Positions 36,301 to 44,148 of a stretch of DNA of 64,000 bases are shown here, one piece after another. A program made the translations under genes and the position numbers. The stretch is from Planktomarina sp. (GTDB lineage Bacteria > Pseudomonadota > Alphaproteobacteria > Rhodobacterales > Rhodobacteraceae), in contig JAHDCF010000007.1 in assembly GCA_020630015.1 (NCBI GenBank), positions 1-64,000 of the forward strand, in the 5' to 3' direction. The notes beneath the pieces are model-generated. The model was not told the origin of the DNA, ran no database searches, and saw only the letters and a program-made list of their open reading frames with translations. Each line of letters opens with the position of its first letter. Position 1 is the stretch's first letter.

Positions 36301-38459
36301 AAGGTTTGCCCGACTTTTAAATGCAGTTTGGGTCGATCTTTTTGTTCAACCAGCTCATAGGCGGCTTGGTGCAAGCGATCGTGCTGGAATTTAAACTTTG
36401 GACTAAGCCCGGTTTCATCCGTCACCGTGACTTGTGATCCCGCTGTATCATAAAGTTGATAGCCATCGTCCAAGGGCAAAATCAAATTACGAGCGATGGC
36501 CGGCATCAAAGCTTTGCCCAAGGCAGATTTGTCTTCGCCCGACAGCAAAACCAATGTGTCCATGTCAAAGCTGTGCCCGATGCAGGCCGCGAACTTAAGC
36601 ACATCGGTTGTGGCTTTGGGGAATTGCCCTAGAATACCCATCAAAAAATCGACGACATTTTCGCTGATTTCGGCGCGCTTGACCTTGAAAAGGTCACAGG
36701 TCCAATACCCTTTATCCATATCCAAGTGGATGATCCCATTATCGGCGAATGTTTCCAGAATTTCGCGTACAAAAAATGGATTTCCGTCGGTTCGATCATA
36801 GATCGTTTTGGCCAATTCGCGGCCTTCGGGCCCATCATGCAACAACGCATCAACCACAAATTGCTCAACATCAATTTGGCCAAGGGGGGATAGGGATATT
36901 TCGTCAACCGGTCGGTGCTTAGCAATTTCGGTTCGTGTCAAAGTGACCAAATGGTTCCCGTCCACTTCGTCACTGCGATAAGCGCCAAGGATAAATAGGT
37001 TTGAAATGTCACGCGAACTGCCCAAGCTTTGCACCAGGCTCATCGTTGGCGCATCGCTCCATTGAAGATCATCTAGATAAAGGATCAATGGTCGTCCGGC
37101 CTGTGAAAAGACACGCACCAAATTTAAAAAGCACAACTGCAGGCGGTTTTGCGCCTCGGTTGGGGGCAATGGCAACAGCGGGGGTTGTGGGCCAACGATC
37201 AATTCAAGATCTGGCAACACCTCCACCAAGGCTTGAAGATTTGCGCCCACGGAATTTTCAATCTGGCTTTTCCATTTTGCCAGACGGCTTGGCGGTTCCA
37301 GCAACAGTTCATGAACCAATCCCGAAAATGCCGCTGTAATCCCGGCATAGGGTTTTGCCCTTTCGAATTGGTCAAATTTGCCGCGCAAAAGATATCCTTT
37401 GGATCGCAAAACAGATCTGTCCAAGGCATCCACCAAGGCTGATTTCCCCACACCAGAACGCCCAGCGATCAGGCAAATCCGCGTATCGTTTGAGATGGCA
37501 TCTTCAAACAATGCTTCAAGCTGCGCCAGTTCAGCATCGCGTCCATAAAGAACTTGCGGGATATGAAAGATGGAGGAGACATCTTTTTGGCCCACGTCAA
37601 ATTCGGCGATGTGTCCGTGGTGTTCGAAGGCTTGCAAGGCTTGGTTCAAGTCTTGCAGCAGTCCAAAGGCACTTTGGTACCGATCCGCTGGATTTTTTTC
37701 CAACAGACGTTTCACAATTGCCGTCAAAGCCGTGGGAACGCGGGCTGCGGCATCATCTGGGAATTGCGGTTTTTGGGCGATGTGGGCATGGGCCCATTCC
37801 CGACTGTTGTGCGCTGTAAATGGCCGTTGTCCATAAAGCAGTTCAAAAAACACAACGCCAAGTGAATATAGGTCTGATCGATGGTCCATATCATGGGCAA
37901 CACGCCCCGTTTGTTCCGGAGAGATATAGGCAAGTGACCCCAACAATGGCCGTGCCCGTCGCTGATATTGATATTCGCGCGATAAGGTTGAGGCATTGTC
38001 AAAGTTCATCAACGATGCCGTCCAATCACCGTCGTTGATCAAAATATTCGCAGGTGCGATATTTTTGTGAAGGATATCCCGTCCATGAACGGTCACCAAC
38101 GCCTGCGTGATCTGGGCGACGAGGCCCATCACCCGATCCAAAGGCCAAGTTCGATGGCGCCCAGCATCGATGAAGTTTGATAAAGGCAGGCCATTCACAG
38201 GGGAAACAATGATGGGTGAGCCGCCCCCATCTTGGGCCAGATCCGTAACCGGCAGAATTCCAGGTTGATCCCGAAGACTGTTTAAAAGCCTGAATTCACG
38301 TTCAAGCCGCCGTATGTCCGATGCATCTGGATCAGAACCATTCAATACTTTCAGCAAAACGGGTTGATCTGCTGTGATATCACGTCCCAACAAAAGCGTG
38401 CAGTCAGAGAAAGCCTCTATTTTTTGGTCAATTTCAAATCCAGGAAGGTCCGAGGTCAT
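33309..38459 (-). CDS. Pseudokinase - AAA ATPase - GAF - adenylate cyclase signalling protein
   Basis: 1716 residues. Residues 1-270 are a Ser/Thr-kinase-like domain with ATP lysine K37 (VLLKVL) and the SLAYISPEQTGR block, but the HRD/HKD motif is HKN (131-133) and DFG is NFD (152-154), so both catalytic Asp residues are gone. A predicted ATPase follows (P-loop GRSGVGKS at 333-340, YLDDLQWSD), then about 650 residues of TPR-like helices. A GAF domain (about 1345-1500) contains the coiled stretch AQLYEGLEREIADRTQELSAKSE at its end. A class III cyclase runs from 1533 with metal Asp D1541 (FFSDLVGFT) and D1585 (KFVGDAIL), adenine-contact K1581/T1657 and catalytic N1664/R1668. The cyclase should be active. 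A CRP-like site lies 14 bp upstream of the start. Confidence 0.9.
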   Translation of the reverse strand: MTSDLPGFEIDQKIEAFSDCTLLLGRDITADQPVLLKVLNGSDPDASDIRRLEREFRLLNSLRDQPGILPVTDLAQDGGGSPIIVSPVNGLPLSNFIDAGRHRTWPLDRVMGLVAQITQALVTVHGRDILHKNIAPANILINDGDWTASLMNFDNASTLSREYQYQRRARPLLGSLAYISPEQTGRVAHDMDHRSDLYSLGVVFFELLYGQRPFTAHNSREWAHAHIAQKPQFPDDAAARVPTALTAIVKRLLEKNPADRYQSAFGLLQDLNQALQAFEHHGHIAEFDVGQKDVSSIFHIPQVLYGRDAELAQLEALFEDAISNDTRICLIAGRSGVGKSALVDALDRSVLRSKGYLLRGKFDQFERAKPYAGITAAFSGLVHELLLEPPSRLAKWKSQIENSVGANLQALVEVLPDLELIVGPQPPLLPLPPTEAQNRLQLCFLNLVRVFSQAGRPLILYLDDLQWSDAPTMSLVQSLGSSRDISNLFILGAYRSDEVDGNHLVTLTRTEIAKHRPVDEISLSPLGQIDVEQFVVDALLHDGPEGRELAKTIYDRTDGNPFFVREILETFADNGIIHLDMDKGYWTCDLFKVKRAEISENVVDFLMGILGQFPKATTDVLKFAACIGHSFDMDTLVLLSGEDKSALGKALMPAIARNLILPLDDGYQLYDTAGSQVTVTDETGLSPKFKFQHDRLHQAAYELVEQKDRPKLHLKVGQTLLQNISGPPALDQLMIIVRHLNDGSALIADPKEQEGLASFNLMAARSAHNSAAYPAALHYAQNAQKFLAEDAWANTYELAKDVSMSLAQATYLTGQHDTADAELTRALEHVASPLEKAKILAMRTRQYSTLGRMKQSIDAALQGLSLLGIPIKQSISDAQLQAEIKAVAKNLGDRSVADLAFSQRMDDETITVSVELLMEIFPAAFLSGAGNMFYYVVLKSVNLSLLHGNSAETAFAFAAYGMLLCGGLDDPAKGLEYGKLALKMNDTFEDIGLKSRIIYVYGMFIHHWTHHWGSLTDWFKRGIESGYHSGDLLYLAYNAQDCIIWDPRLDIPSAISQHSDYMEIVRDCQYRDSLDSGTLFLQLLKNFAGATHDQFSLSDDGFDEAECLAGMKDRSFLTGVANYNIYKAEVHCMYDDYEGAQPFIEAQEPLIDSVMSLPQSVRFRLLAFLTYAHQLQTATPAKAKKLRTKMDGHLAKMTLWANHNPENYGHLAMMMNGQYAALNGDITTALQQFECAIDAAGNRGYIRDQAKAHEMAASICTGAGLIIAAKAHMDAARALFDRWGAQGKVSQMGGAIPTSQSKHGDSGTTQDAMNLEAVMSAARAISGEVSQEKLLQRSMLILLQNTGAQRGVFLNHDEDGYRIETDYDAQTGDKITPQNALIASPLDLPLSLINYVYQTKTAVCLDHAVQDPRFGQDPFFKTRATKSALCLPIQRADSVVGIVYLENNLTPGAFVTDHLGIAEMLAAQTAISMENAQLYEGLEREIADRTQELSAKSEALAAVANKLSKYLSPQVYRSMFHQDQDVGVQSERKTLTVFFSDLVGFTEIAENLDANTLKTVLNAYLSEMSDVALAHGATIDKFVGDAILIFFGDPETRGTQQDALACVEMAKEMRTRLSHLQGEWERDYGVKLQARTGIHTGVCAVGNFGSRARMDYTIIGRAVNLAARLETAAAPGTILVSKDTFELIKDHIPCTPRDPLQLKGIKEAVPTFQVLD

Positions 38460-38472
38460 TTTACCTTGTCTT

Positions 38473-38488
38473 TGTGTCCTAGGTCACA
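38473..38488. promoter_or_regulatory. CRP-type operator between cyclase and GGCT genes
   Basis: TGTGTCCTAGGTCACA matches TGTGA-N6-TCACA in all but one arm base. Its centre is 21 bp from the cyclase start codon, too close for activation and suited to repression. On the other side a TATCAT hexamer at 38511-38516 would put a plus-strand transcript start near 38523, about 42 bp from the centre, the class II activation distance. A CRP homologue with a matching recognition helix is encoded at 42011-42673. Confidence 0.6.
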
Positions 38489-38549
38489 GAAATGACTGTC
38501 ACACCCGTTGTATCATTGCAATTATAAACCACCAGGGGATGAAAAGGTG

Positions 38550-39362
38550 ATGGGGACGTTTCGGTATTTTGGGTATGGATCGAACATGGATTTTGCCGCC
38601 TTGCGCGCAAAAGGTGTGGTTCCCATTGCTTCGTTCAGGGCGCGATTGCCGGGATGGCGGTTGCGATTTAATGTTGAACATTTTTTTCGCCACGAAGGTG
38701 GCGTGGGAAACATCGAACGCACCAACAATCCCTGTGATGCTGTTTTGGGTGTCATACATTTATGCGAAAATGCAGATCTTGCGGCTTTGGACAAGTTGGA
38801 AGGGTTCGGGATTGGATATGACCGGATCACCGTTGATGTTTTAACAGAAACTGGAAATGCATCGGCACAAACTTATGTGGGGTTGCCTGCGTATATATGC
38901 GACACCGATCTTCCAACGGCCCGGTATCGCAATATTTTGGTGCGTGGCGCGCGATCTGTGGGATTGGATCCTGACTATGTCGAACGTTTGGAAACGATGA
39001 CCGTGATGCCAAAACAATCTCATCCACCTTTTGCAGCACCCAAGGAGGCGTTGCTTATGGATCATACCCAGCTGGAACACCATCAAACTGTTTTGGCCGG
39101 TCATGTTTTTTGTATGAAGGACGTTCGCTTTGCGCATGAATTGGCCCGTGACTGGTTCGGTGGCAAAGAAGTGACGCAATTTCATTTACGCCGGATGGAC
39201 ACCAGCACCGGAAATGAGATGCTGCATGAATTTTTGTCGGATGATTTGCACCGTGATCAACGCGACTTTTTAAACACGTATCTGCATGCTTTTGCCGAAG
39301 AATACAGGCACATTGCGAAATTCAACTATGCAGGGTGTCCAGAACAGATGATTTTAAGCTGA
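38550..39362 (+). CDS. Gamma-glutamylcyclotransferase-like (GGCT fold) protein
   Basis: About 270 residues from MGTFRYFGYGSNM; the ORF-track start is a TTG at 38508, probably upstream of the transcript start. The GGCT signature YFGYGSNMD and the glutamate in LDKLEGFGIGYDRI (equivalent to the catalytic Glu of GGCT) are in the first 100 residues. The C-terminal 120 residues (FCMKDVRFAHELARDWFGGKEVTQFHLRRMDTS) are an extension not typical of GGCT. Family members form 5-oxoproline from gamma-glutamyl amines or peptides. It is divergent from the cyclase gene and shares a CRP-type operator with it. Confidence 0.74.
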   Translation: MGTFRYFGYGSNMDFAALRAKGVVPIASFRARLPGWRLRFNVEHFFRHEGGVGNIERTNNPCDAVLGVIHLCENADLAALDKLEGFGIGYDRITVDVLTETGNASAQTYVGLPAYICDTDLPTARYRNILVRGARSVGLDPDYVERLETMTVMPKQSHPPFAAPKEALLMDHTQLEHHQTVLAGHVFCMKDVRFAHELARDWFGGKEVTQFHLRRMDTSTGNEMLHEFLSDDLHRDQRDFLNTYLHAFAEEYRHIAKFNYAGCPEQMILS

Positions 39363-39384
39363 CATACAACGACAGGGAACCAAC

Positions 39385-40101
39385 ATGTGTAACAACCACG
39401 CAGACGCTTTGCCCCACGGGCAAATAACCGAACCACTGAAAGATATCTTCTTTGTCGCAGGCACGCGCAAGTGGCATTTTATGGATTTGGATTGGCAGTT
39501 CAGCCGCAACATGACCATCGTGCGCGAAGGGGAGGACTTGACCCTGTTTAATGCTGTGCGTCTGACGGATGAAGGGTTGGCGGATATCGCAAAGTTAGGC
39601 ACCATCAAAAACGTTGTTCAAGTGGGCGGTCTGCACGGCGTGGACGACGCGTTTTACAAGGATACTTTCGGCGCAGCATATTGGGCGCAACCCGGCGCAG
39701 GCCAGGCCGGCGTGGCGGTTGATAAAACATTGGTTGAAGGTGGCGAAATGCCAGTGAAAGGGGCAGAGCTGTTTCAGTTCAAAACCACCAAAGTTCCTGA
39801 AACCGTGCTGCGATTGGATCGTGATGGTGGGGTTTTGATCGCCTGTGATGCGCTTCAAAATTACTTGGCGCCTGATGAATTTTTCTCTGACCAATCCGCA
39901 CAAGTGATGACCGGCATGGGTTTCTTTACGCCCGCGAATGTTGGCCCGGTTTGGATGCAGGCCGCCGAACCCAAAGCGGATGATTTCGCGGCTCTCAAAA
40001 ATTGGACGTTTGAGCATGTGTTTTGTGGGCATGGCGCCCCGATGTTGGGCAATGCATCCCAGGCCTATGGCGATACCTTCAAACGATTGTTTGACGTTTG
40101 A
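39385..40101 (+). CDS. Degenerate MBL-fold protein (DUF4336-like)
   Basis: 238 residues that follow the metallo-beta-lactamase fold order but not its metal signature. Where HxHxDH is expected the protein reads VVQVGGLHGVDDAFYKDTFG, so only H and DD remain. A later Asp (VLIACDALQNY) and a final His (HVFCGHGAPMLGN) fit the remaining ligand positions. Proteins of this sort occur next to other MBL genes and may bind one metal or none. It is 22 bases downstream of the GGCT-like gene and likely shares its transcript. Function is not known. Confidence 0.6.
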   Translation: MCNNHADALPHGQITEPLKDIFFVAGTRKWHFMDLDWQFSRNMTIVREGEDLTLFNAVRLTDEGLADIAKLGTIKNVVQVGGLHGVDDAFYKDTFGAAYWAQPGAGQAGVAVDKTLVEGGEMPVKGAELFQFKTTKVPETVLRLDRDGGVLIACDALQNYLAPDEFFSDQSAQVMTGMGFFTPANVGPVWMQAAEPKADDFAALKNWTFEHVFCGHGAPMLGNASQAYGDTFKRLFDV

Positions 40102-40260
40102 TGACATAAATCCTTTGGGCGGATCTCCCTGCCGCCCTGGGAAAACCCCAACCTTTGTGTCGGATCTTGATACCCACACCGGCAAAAAGGGGCGGGCTTG
40201 CGGCGGCATCTTTTCCCTTGGATGCCGCTGCTTGAGGTTTGGCACAAAGCTTGGCCCGAT

Positions 40261-40276
40261 TGTGATCTGGATCACA
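40261..40276. promoter_or_regulatory. Near-ideal CRP operator upstream of MBL gene
   Basis: TGTGATCTGGATCACA is a perfect inverted repeat apart from the two central bases and differs by a single base from the ideal E. coli CRP palindrome TGTGATCTAGATCACA. Its centre lies about 45 bp before the GTG at 40314. It is the best match to a CRP site that I found in the window. Confidence 0.7.
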
Positions 40277-40313
40277 GAACCACCCATTTGACCAAGTTAC
40301 AAATGGGGGAAAA

Positions 40314-41150
40314 GTGATATGTGGCGTGAACATCCAGTTTGAAATCCTTGGCGCAAGAGGGGGCATTCCCGTTTCAGGCCCCCACTTTCAAGAGTTCGGC
40401 GGCGCGACATCGTGTTATAAGATCGCAACCGATCAAGGTTTCATGATTTTAGACGCAGGCACCGGAATTGTGCCATTTGGCCAAGATTTGGTGGCCAGGG
40501 GTACAGGGGAATTCTGTGTCGACATTCTTTTTACCCATGCGCATCTGGATCACATGCAAGGGTTGCCGTTTTTTGCACCCCTTTATGATCCAAGATTTGA
40601 TATCCGGCTGTGGGCCTGTGAAGAGGTGCTGGACCAACCTTTGGTTGCGGTTCTGGATCGCATTTTGGACAGCCCGGTTTGCCCCATTCGTCGCGATCAC
40701 TTTAAAGCGTGTGTGTCGTTTCATGCCATCCCGCTTGCGGCGTGTTTCGCGCCACGTCCAGGGTTCAAGGTTCAGGCGATGGAACTGACGCATCCGGGGG
40801 GCAACGTGGCCCTGAAGGTAAATTGCGCAGGGGCATCCGTGGTTTACAGCGGCGATTTCGAACATGGGAAAAATGCCGTCGACACTGCGTTTTCGACGTG
40901 GTTGAGGGGTGTGGATTTGGCCGTTCTGGATTGCACCTATGATCCTGATACTTATGTGCCCGCCCGTGGGTTTGGCCATGCCCATTGGCGGGCTGTTGGT
41001 GATATCGCATCGGAATGTAAGCGGTGGGTCGGGGTGCATCACCATCACCTTTGTGATGATGCAAAATTAACGGCGGTTGAAAGGGATATCATGACGACCT
41101 TTCCCAATGGTGGTCTTGGCCGCGAAGGGGCTGTCTTTCAATTGGAGTAA
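40314..41150 (+). CDS. MBL-fold hydrolase, possible cyclic-nucleotide phosphodiesterase
   Basis: 278 residues beginning at GTG 40314 behind GGGGGAAAA; a GTG at 40326 (MNIQFEILGARGGIP) is an alternative. The opening ILGARGGIPVSGP and ILFTHAHLDHMQGLPFFAP show an intact HxHxDH metal motif. HAHLDHMQGL also fits the start of the class II cAMP phosphodiesterase signature (HxHLDH), although the remainder deviates. Further ligands are in LTHPGGNVALK, YSGDFEHG and VHHHHLCDD. With a near-ideal CRP site upstream, a role in cAMP turnover is possible; RNase Z-like or other phosphodiesterase activity cannot be excluded. Confidence 0.78.
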   Translation: MICGVNIQFEILGARGGIPVSGPHFQEFGGATSCYKIATDQGFMILDAGTGIVPFGQDLVARGTGEFCVDILFTHAHLDHMQGLPFFAPLYDPRFDIRLWACEEVLDQPLVAVLDRILDSPVCPIRRDHFKACVSFHAIPLAACFAPRPGFKVQAMELTHPGGNVALKVNCAGASVVYSGDFEHGKNAVDTAFSTWLRGVDLAVLDCTYDPDTYVPARGFGHAHWRAVGDIASECKRWVGVHHHHLCDDAKLTAVERDIMTTFPNGGLGREGAVFQLE

Positions 41151-41182
41151 CCCCCAACAGATCCCTGTTGTGTTTGAATTTC

Positions 41183-41221
41183 CCAAAAAAACAAAGGCCC
41201 CAGTGTTTTTCCTGGGGCCTT
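41183..41221. terminator. Bidirectional intrinsic terminator
   Basis: A ten-base-pair stem AAGGCCCCAG/CTGGGGCCTT (41194-41203 with 41212-41221) encloses TGTTTTTC. Read on the minus strand it is followed by TTTGTTTTTTT, so it ends the cNMP-protein transcript strongly. On the plus strand it lies 43 bases after the MBL stop and has only a weak T run. Confidence 0.85.
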
Positions 41222-41248
41222 CATTGTGTTTACTGCCAAAGAGCCTTT

Positions 41249-42004
41249 TCAAGCTGCGCCGGCTTGGTTGCTGGCGACCAGTTTCCCTTGCAAATCCCCT
41301 GCAAAGCTTAGGTCCAGTGCCTGTTTGAAATTTGGGTCACGTTTGGTCAGGGTTTTTAACTCTTCCACATGGACCCGCATAAATTTGGATGGAACGCTCA
41401 GGATCACTGTTGCTGAAGCCGGATCACCGGAAAAACAAGTCATTTCACCGATGAAGCTGCCGGGCTGTACAGTCGCAATAACTTGGTCATTGACGATAAC
41501 ATCCGCCTGTCCTTCGGCCAAATAGAACAAGTTTTCATTGGCACGGCCCTGTTGTGTTAATTCGGTGCCCGCGGCCCCTTGCATCCAATGGCTGCGACGC
41601 ATCAATTGCTTGGCCTCCATTTTGGGCAGTTGCGGTAATTTTGCGCGCAGGAACGCATCTTCTTCTGGTGAAAACTTGATGGTGCGGGTGATCAACCACC
41701 GCCGTGTCATGCCGAAAACAGAAAGGCTGGCCATGCTGATCTGAATAACCAAACTTGCAATGTTAAACGCGTGATAAAGGCTGATGGTCACCATCAAAGC
41801 GGCCGTCAAATTCATCAACGTATAGGTCAGGGATTCCCCGCGAATAAGTCCTGCCTGCAAAAGCAGATAAGACAGGACGTAAAACATGGCGCCGCCGATA
41901 CCAATAATGGATGTGATTTGTTCTGGTGACATGGTACTTGCTTTCGTTTGGTTGTTTTGAAAGCGATACCCCGTAAATCCACCCAGAACTGTGACGTCAT
42001 TCAC
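41249..42004 (-). CDS. Membrane protein with cyclic-nucleotide-binding domain
   Basis: 251 residues; a start at the Met at 41932 (MSPEQITSIIGIGGAMFYVL) would put the first helix at the N-terminus and is equally plausible. Three hydrophobic helices occupy about residues 30-105. The C-terminal half is a cNMP-binding roll: ELTQQGRANENLFYLAEGQADVIVNDQVI, then GSFIGEMTCFSGDPASATVI, the phosphate-binding cassette, although the Arg usual for cAMP contact is replaced by Ala-Ser. The layout (three helices plus a cNMP roll) resembles Popeye-type proteins. It starts six bases after the CRP-like gene stop. It is probably an inner-membrane sensor or effector of cyclic nucleotides. Confidence 0.72.
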   Translation of the reverse strand: MNDVTVLGGFTGYRFQNNQTKASTMSPEQITSIIGIGGAMFYVLSYLLLQAGLIRGESLTYTLMNLTAALMVTISLYHAFNIASLVIQISMASLSVFGMTRRWLITRTIKFSPEEDAFLRAKLPQLPKMEAKQLMRRSHWMQGAAGTELTQQGRANENLFYLAEGQADVIVNDQVIATVQPGSFIGEMTCFSGDPASATVILSVPSKFMRVHVEELKTLTKRDPNFKQALDLSFAGDLQGKLVASNQAGAA

Positions 42005-42010
42005 AAAAGA

Positions 42011-42673
42011 TCAAAAATATTCAGATCCGATGATCGTGGCCAAATCGTCGGGTTGGCGGATTTTTATATGCCGTCTTTGCAATTCAATGGTATCAGAATT
42101 GCGCCAATCCGACAGGATGCGTGACACGGCTTCGCGACTGCCGCCTACAAATTCGGCAATATCTGCGTGGGACATGCGTATGATCCCATCTGGTTCCATC
42201 GCCGCCAATTGCAAAACCTTGCTTGCCAATCTTTGCTCTAGGTTCAAAAAATTTGCGGCATGCAATTGTTCTGACATTAGCCGCATCCGGCGCGCCAAAA
42301 GTTGCAATAATTCCATGGCAAGGGCGGGCGCGCGCGCAAATATACTTTCCAGATCGGCGCGCGATACAGACCGCAAAACGCAATCTGTTTTGGCATGCAC
42401 AGTTGCGGTGCGCAGACCACCGTCTAACAATCCAATCTCACCCACACTGTCACCCGTTGCTAAAATATCCAGCGCCCTTCGCCGTCCATCTTCGGTCAAG
42501 ACAGACACCTGCAATTGCCCAAACTCAACCATATACATGTGATCAGATGCATCACCTTGATCGAACAAATTTTCCCCCGCCGACAGGATTTGTTTTTGGG
42601 CGATTTTTTGAATTTCTTCCTTCAGCCCGTCAGAGGCATCTTGGAACAATCCTTTGAAGGTGGGGGAAATCAT
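42011..42673 (-). CDS. Crp/Fnr-family regulator, true CRP type
   Basis: 220 residues. The cNMP roll has DQGDASDHMYMVEFGQLQVSV and the phosphate-binding cassette GEIGLLDGGLRTATVHA, with Arg-Thr where E. coli CRP has Arg82-Ser83. The HTH reads MSHADIAEFVGGSREAVSRILSDW. The recognition helix keeps Arg, Glu and Arg at the positions that read TGTGA in CRP (SRETVGRIL). No N-terminal Fe-S cysteines are present, so it is not FnrL. cAMP binding is expected. It is preceded by hemN on the same strand and followed by the membrane cNMP protein. Confidence 0.86.
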   Translation of the reverse strand: MISPTFKGLFQDASDGLKEEIQKIAQKQILSAGENLFDQGDASDHMYMVEFGQLQVSVLTEDGRRRALDILATGDSVGEIGLLDGGLRTATVHAKTDCVLRSVSRADLESIFARAPALAMELLQLLARRMRLMSEQLHAANFLNLEQRLASKVLQLAAMEPDGIIRMSHADIAEFVGGSREAVSRILSDWRNSDTIELQRRHIKIRQPDDLATIIGSEYF

Positions 42674-42759
42674 GCTGGGCCTTTAATCGTTTGGCGCAGC
42701 ATGAACCAATTTTGACCTTAGGTCTATCATTTACGCCGATTGGTTGGGCCCCAATAACG

Positions 42760-44115
42760 TCAAATCGCCAGACTGTGGGGATGTTCAAATGATCTGCATT
42801 GATCAATCTCAGCCGCGATCAGGCGGGCCGCGGCCAAGAAGTTTTCCTTGATCTGCAAAACACCGTTTTCCTTAATCAATAGATCGGCAAATTTGGTCGT
42901 CAGGCGATTGTGTATTTGTTCAAGATCGTTTGTGAAATCGGGAAACCGCCGGGCCATTTCGGGGATGTTTACAGCACCATCACACATAATGGCATTGATC
43001 AAGGCGGCGAGGAAGCAATCATCCTTCGACAAGACAATCCCTTTGTGACCAGCCAAGCCAGTTGTTCTGACCCTGTCAGTATAAGCGGCGGTAGAGACTG
43101 CGTTTTGCACATATCCTTGCGCAAACTGCGAAATGGCTGAGGCCCCCATTCCCAACAGTGTGGGGCAGGGATCATCAGTGTATCCCTGAAAATTGCGTCG
43201 CATTGTGCCTTGGGTCCATGCCCGTGTCAGGCTGTCACTGGGAAGGGCGAAGTGATCAATTCCCAACGGGGTATATCCATGGGATGTCAGCCGCACTTTT
43301 GCCAATTGCGCCATTTTGTATCGGCTTTCAGGATCAGGAAGTGTTTCATCCGGGATCATCACCTGCCGTTTCGAAACATGCGGCACATGGGCATAACCAT
43401 AAAGCGCCAATCGATCCGGCCGCAGGGATATAATGCGATCAATTGTGTCGCTGATGCTTTGGTTTGTTTGAAACGGCAAACCATACAACAGGTCAATGTT
43501 CAGACTATTGACCCCATTTTGACGCAACGCACCAATCACATCTGCCGTTTGTTCAAAGCTTTGTTCGCGGCCAATGGCCGTTTGCACCTGATTGTTAAAA
43601 TCTTGCACACCAACACTGGCGCGGGTCATGTTGTGATCGGCCAAAACTTTCAGCACTTTTGGGTTGGCTTCTGTCGGATCTATTTCAACGGAAAACTCAA
43701 AATCCGAGACAGGCTGAAATCTTTCAAATACACGATCCAATAATCGGGTCATCAGGTCTGCGGTTAACAAGGTTGGCGTGCCACCCCCCAGATGCAACCG
43801 GCGCATGCCCAGCCCTTTGGGCAAGCAGGTGTCATAGGCCTCAAGCTCTTGCAAAAGGACGTCCACGTAAGCCTCAACCGGGTTAAGGGTTTGTGTCCCC
43901 TGTGTTCGGCATGCGCAAAACCAACAAAGGCGGCGGCAAAATGGAATGTGAATATAAATCGAAACCGCTTCATCCGGGGAAATCGTTTTCAACCAATCTT
44001 TTTGCATCGGGTCACCCAACCCGTTTTCAAACCGATTGGCCGGAGGATAGCTGGTATAACGCGGCACCTTGGCATCAAAAAGCCCATGCGCGCGAAGTAT
44101 ATCGATATGTTCCAT
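42760..44115 (-). CDS. hemN: Oxygen-independent coproporphyrinogen III oxidase
   Basis: About 451 residues from MEHIDILRAHGLF; the ORF-track start is a TTG five codons earlier. A radical-SAM enzyme, it decarboxylates coproporphyrinogen III to protoporphyrinogen IX without oxygen. The 4Fe-4S ligands are in YIHIPFCRRLCWFCACRTQ (CxxxCxxC). The SAM site is seen in LHLGGGTPTLL, and GVQDFNNQVQTAIGREQ and IDLLYGLPFQT are HemN blocks. The C-terminal HemN domain is complete. An FNR-type site lies 34 bases upstream, consistent with anaerobic induction as in Rhodobacter. Confidence 0.94.
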   Translation of the reverse strand: MEHIDILRAHGLFDAKVPRYTSYPPANRFENGLGDPMQKDWLKTISPDEAVSIYIHIPFCRRLCWFCACRTQGTQTLNPVEAYVDVLLQELEAYDTCLPKGLGMRRLHLGGGTPTLLTADLMTRLLDRVFERFQPVSDFEFSVEIDPTEANPKVLKVLADHNMTRASVGVQDFNNQVQTAIGREQSFEQTADVIGALRQNGVNSLNIDLLYGLPFQTNQSISDTIDRIISLRPDRLALYGYAHVPHVSKRQVMIPDETLPDPESRYKMAQLAKVRLTSHGYTPLGIDHFALPSDSLTRAWTQGTMRRNFQGYTDDPCPTLLGMGASAISQFAQGYVQNAVSTAAYTDRVRTTGLAGHKGIVLSKDDCFLAALINAIMCDGAVNIPEMARRFPDFTNDLEQIHNRLTTKFADLLIKENGVLQIKENFLAAARLIAAEIDQCRSFEHPHSLAI

Positions 44116-44148
44116 TCCGGCTGCATACAAAACTCAGAAAAGCAGGTT

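Noticed and set aside
42011-42673. Assignment of the Crp/Fnr gene as FnrL
   Set aside because: The N-terminal Fe-S cysteines are absent and the recognition helix is of CRP type.
42714-42724. Palindrome GACCTTAGGTC upstream of the CRP-type gene
   Set aside because: It does not match CRP or FNR spacing and is too short to be significant on its own.
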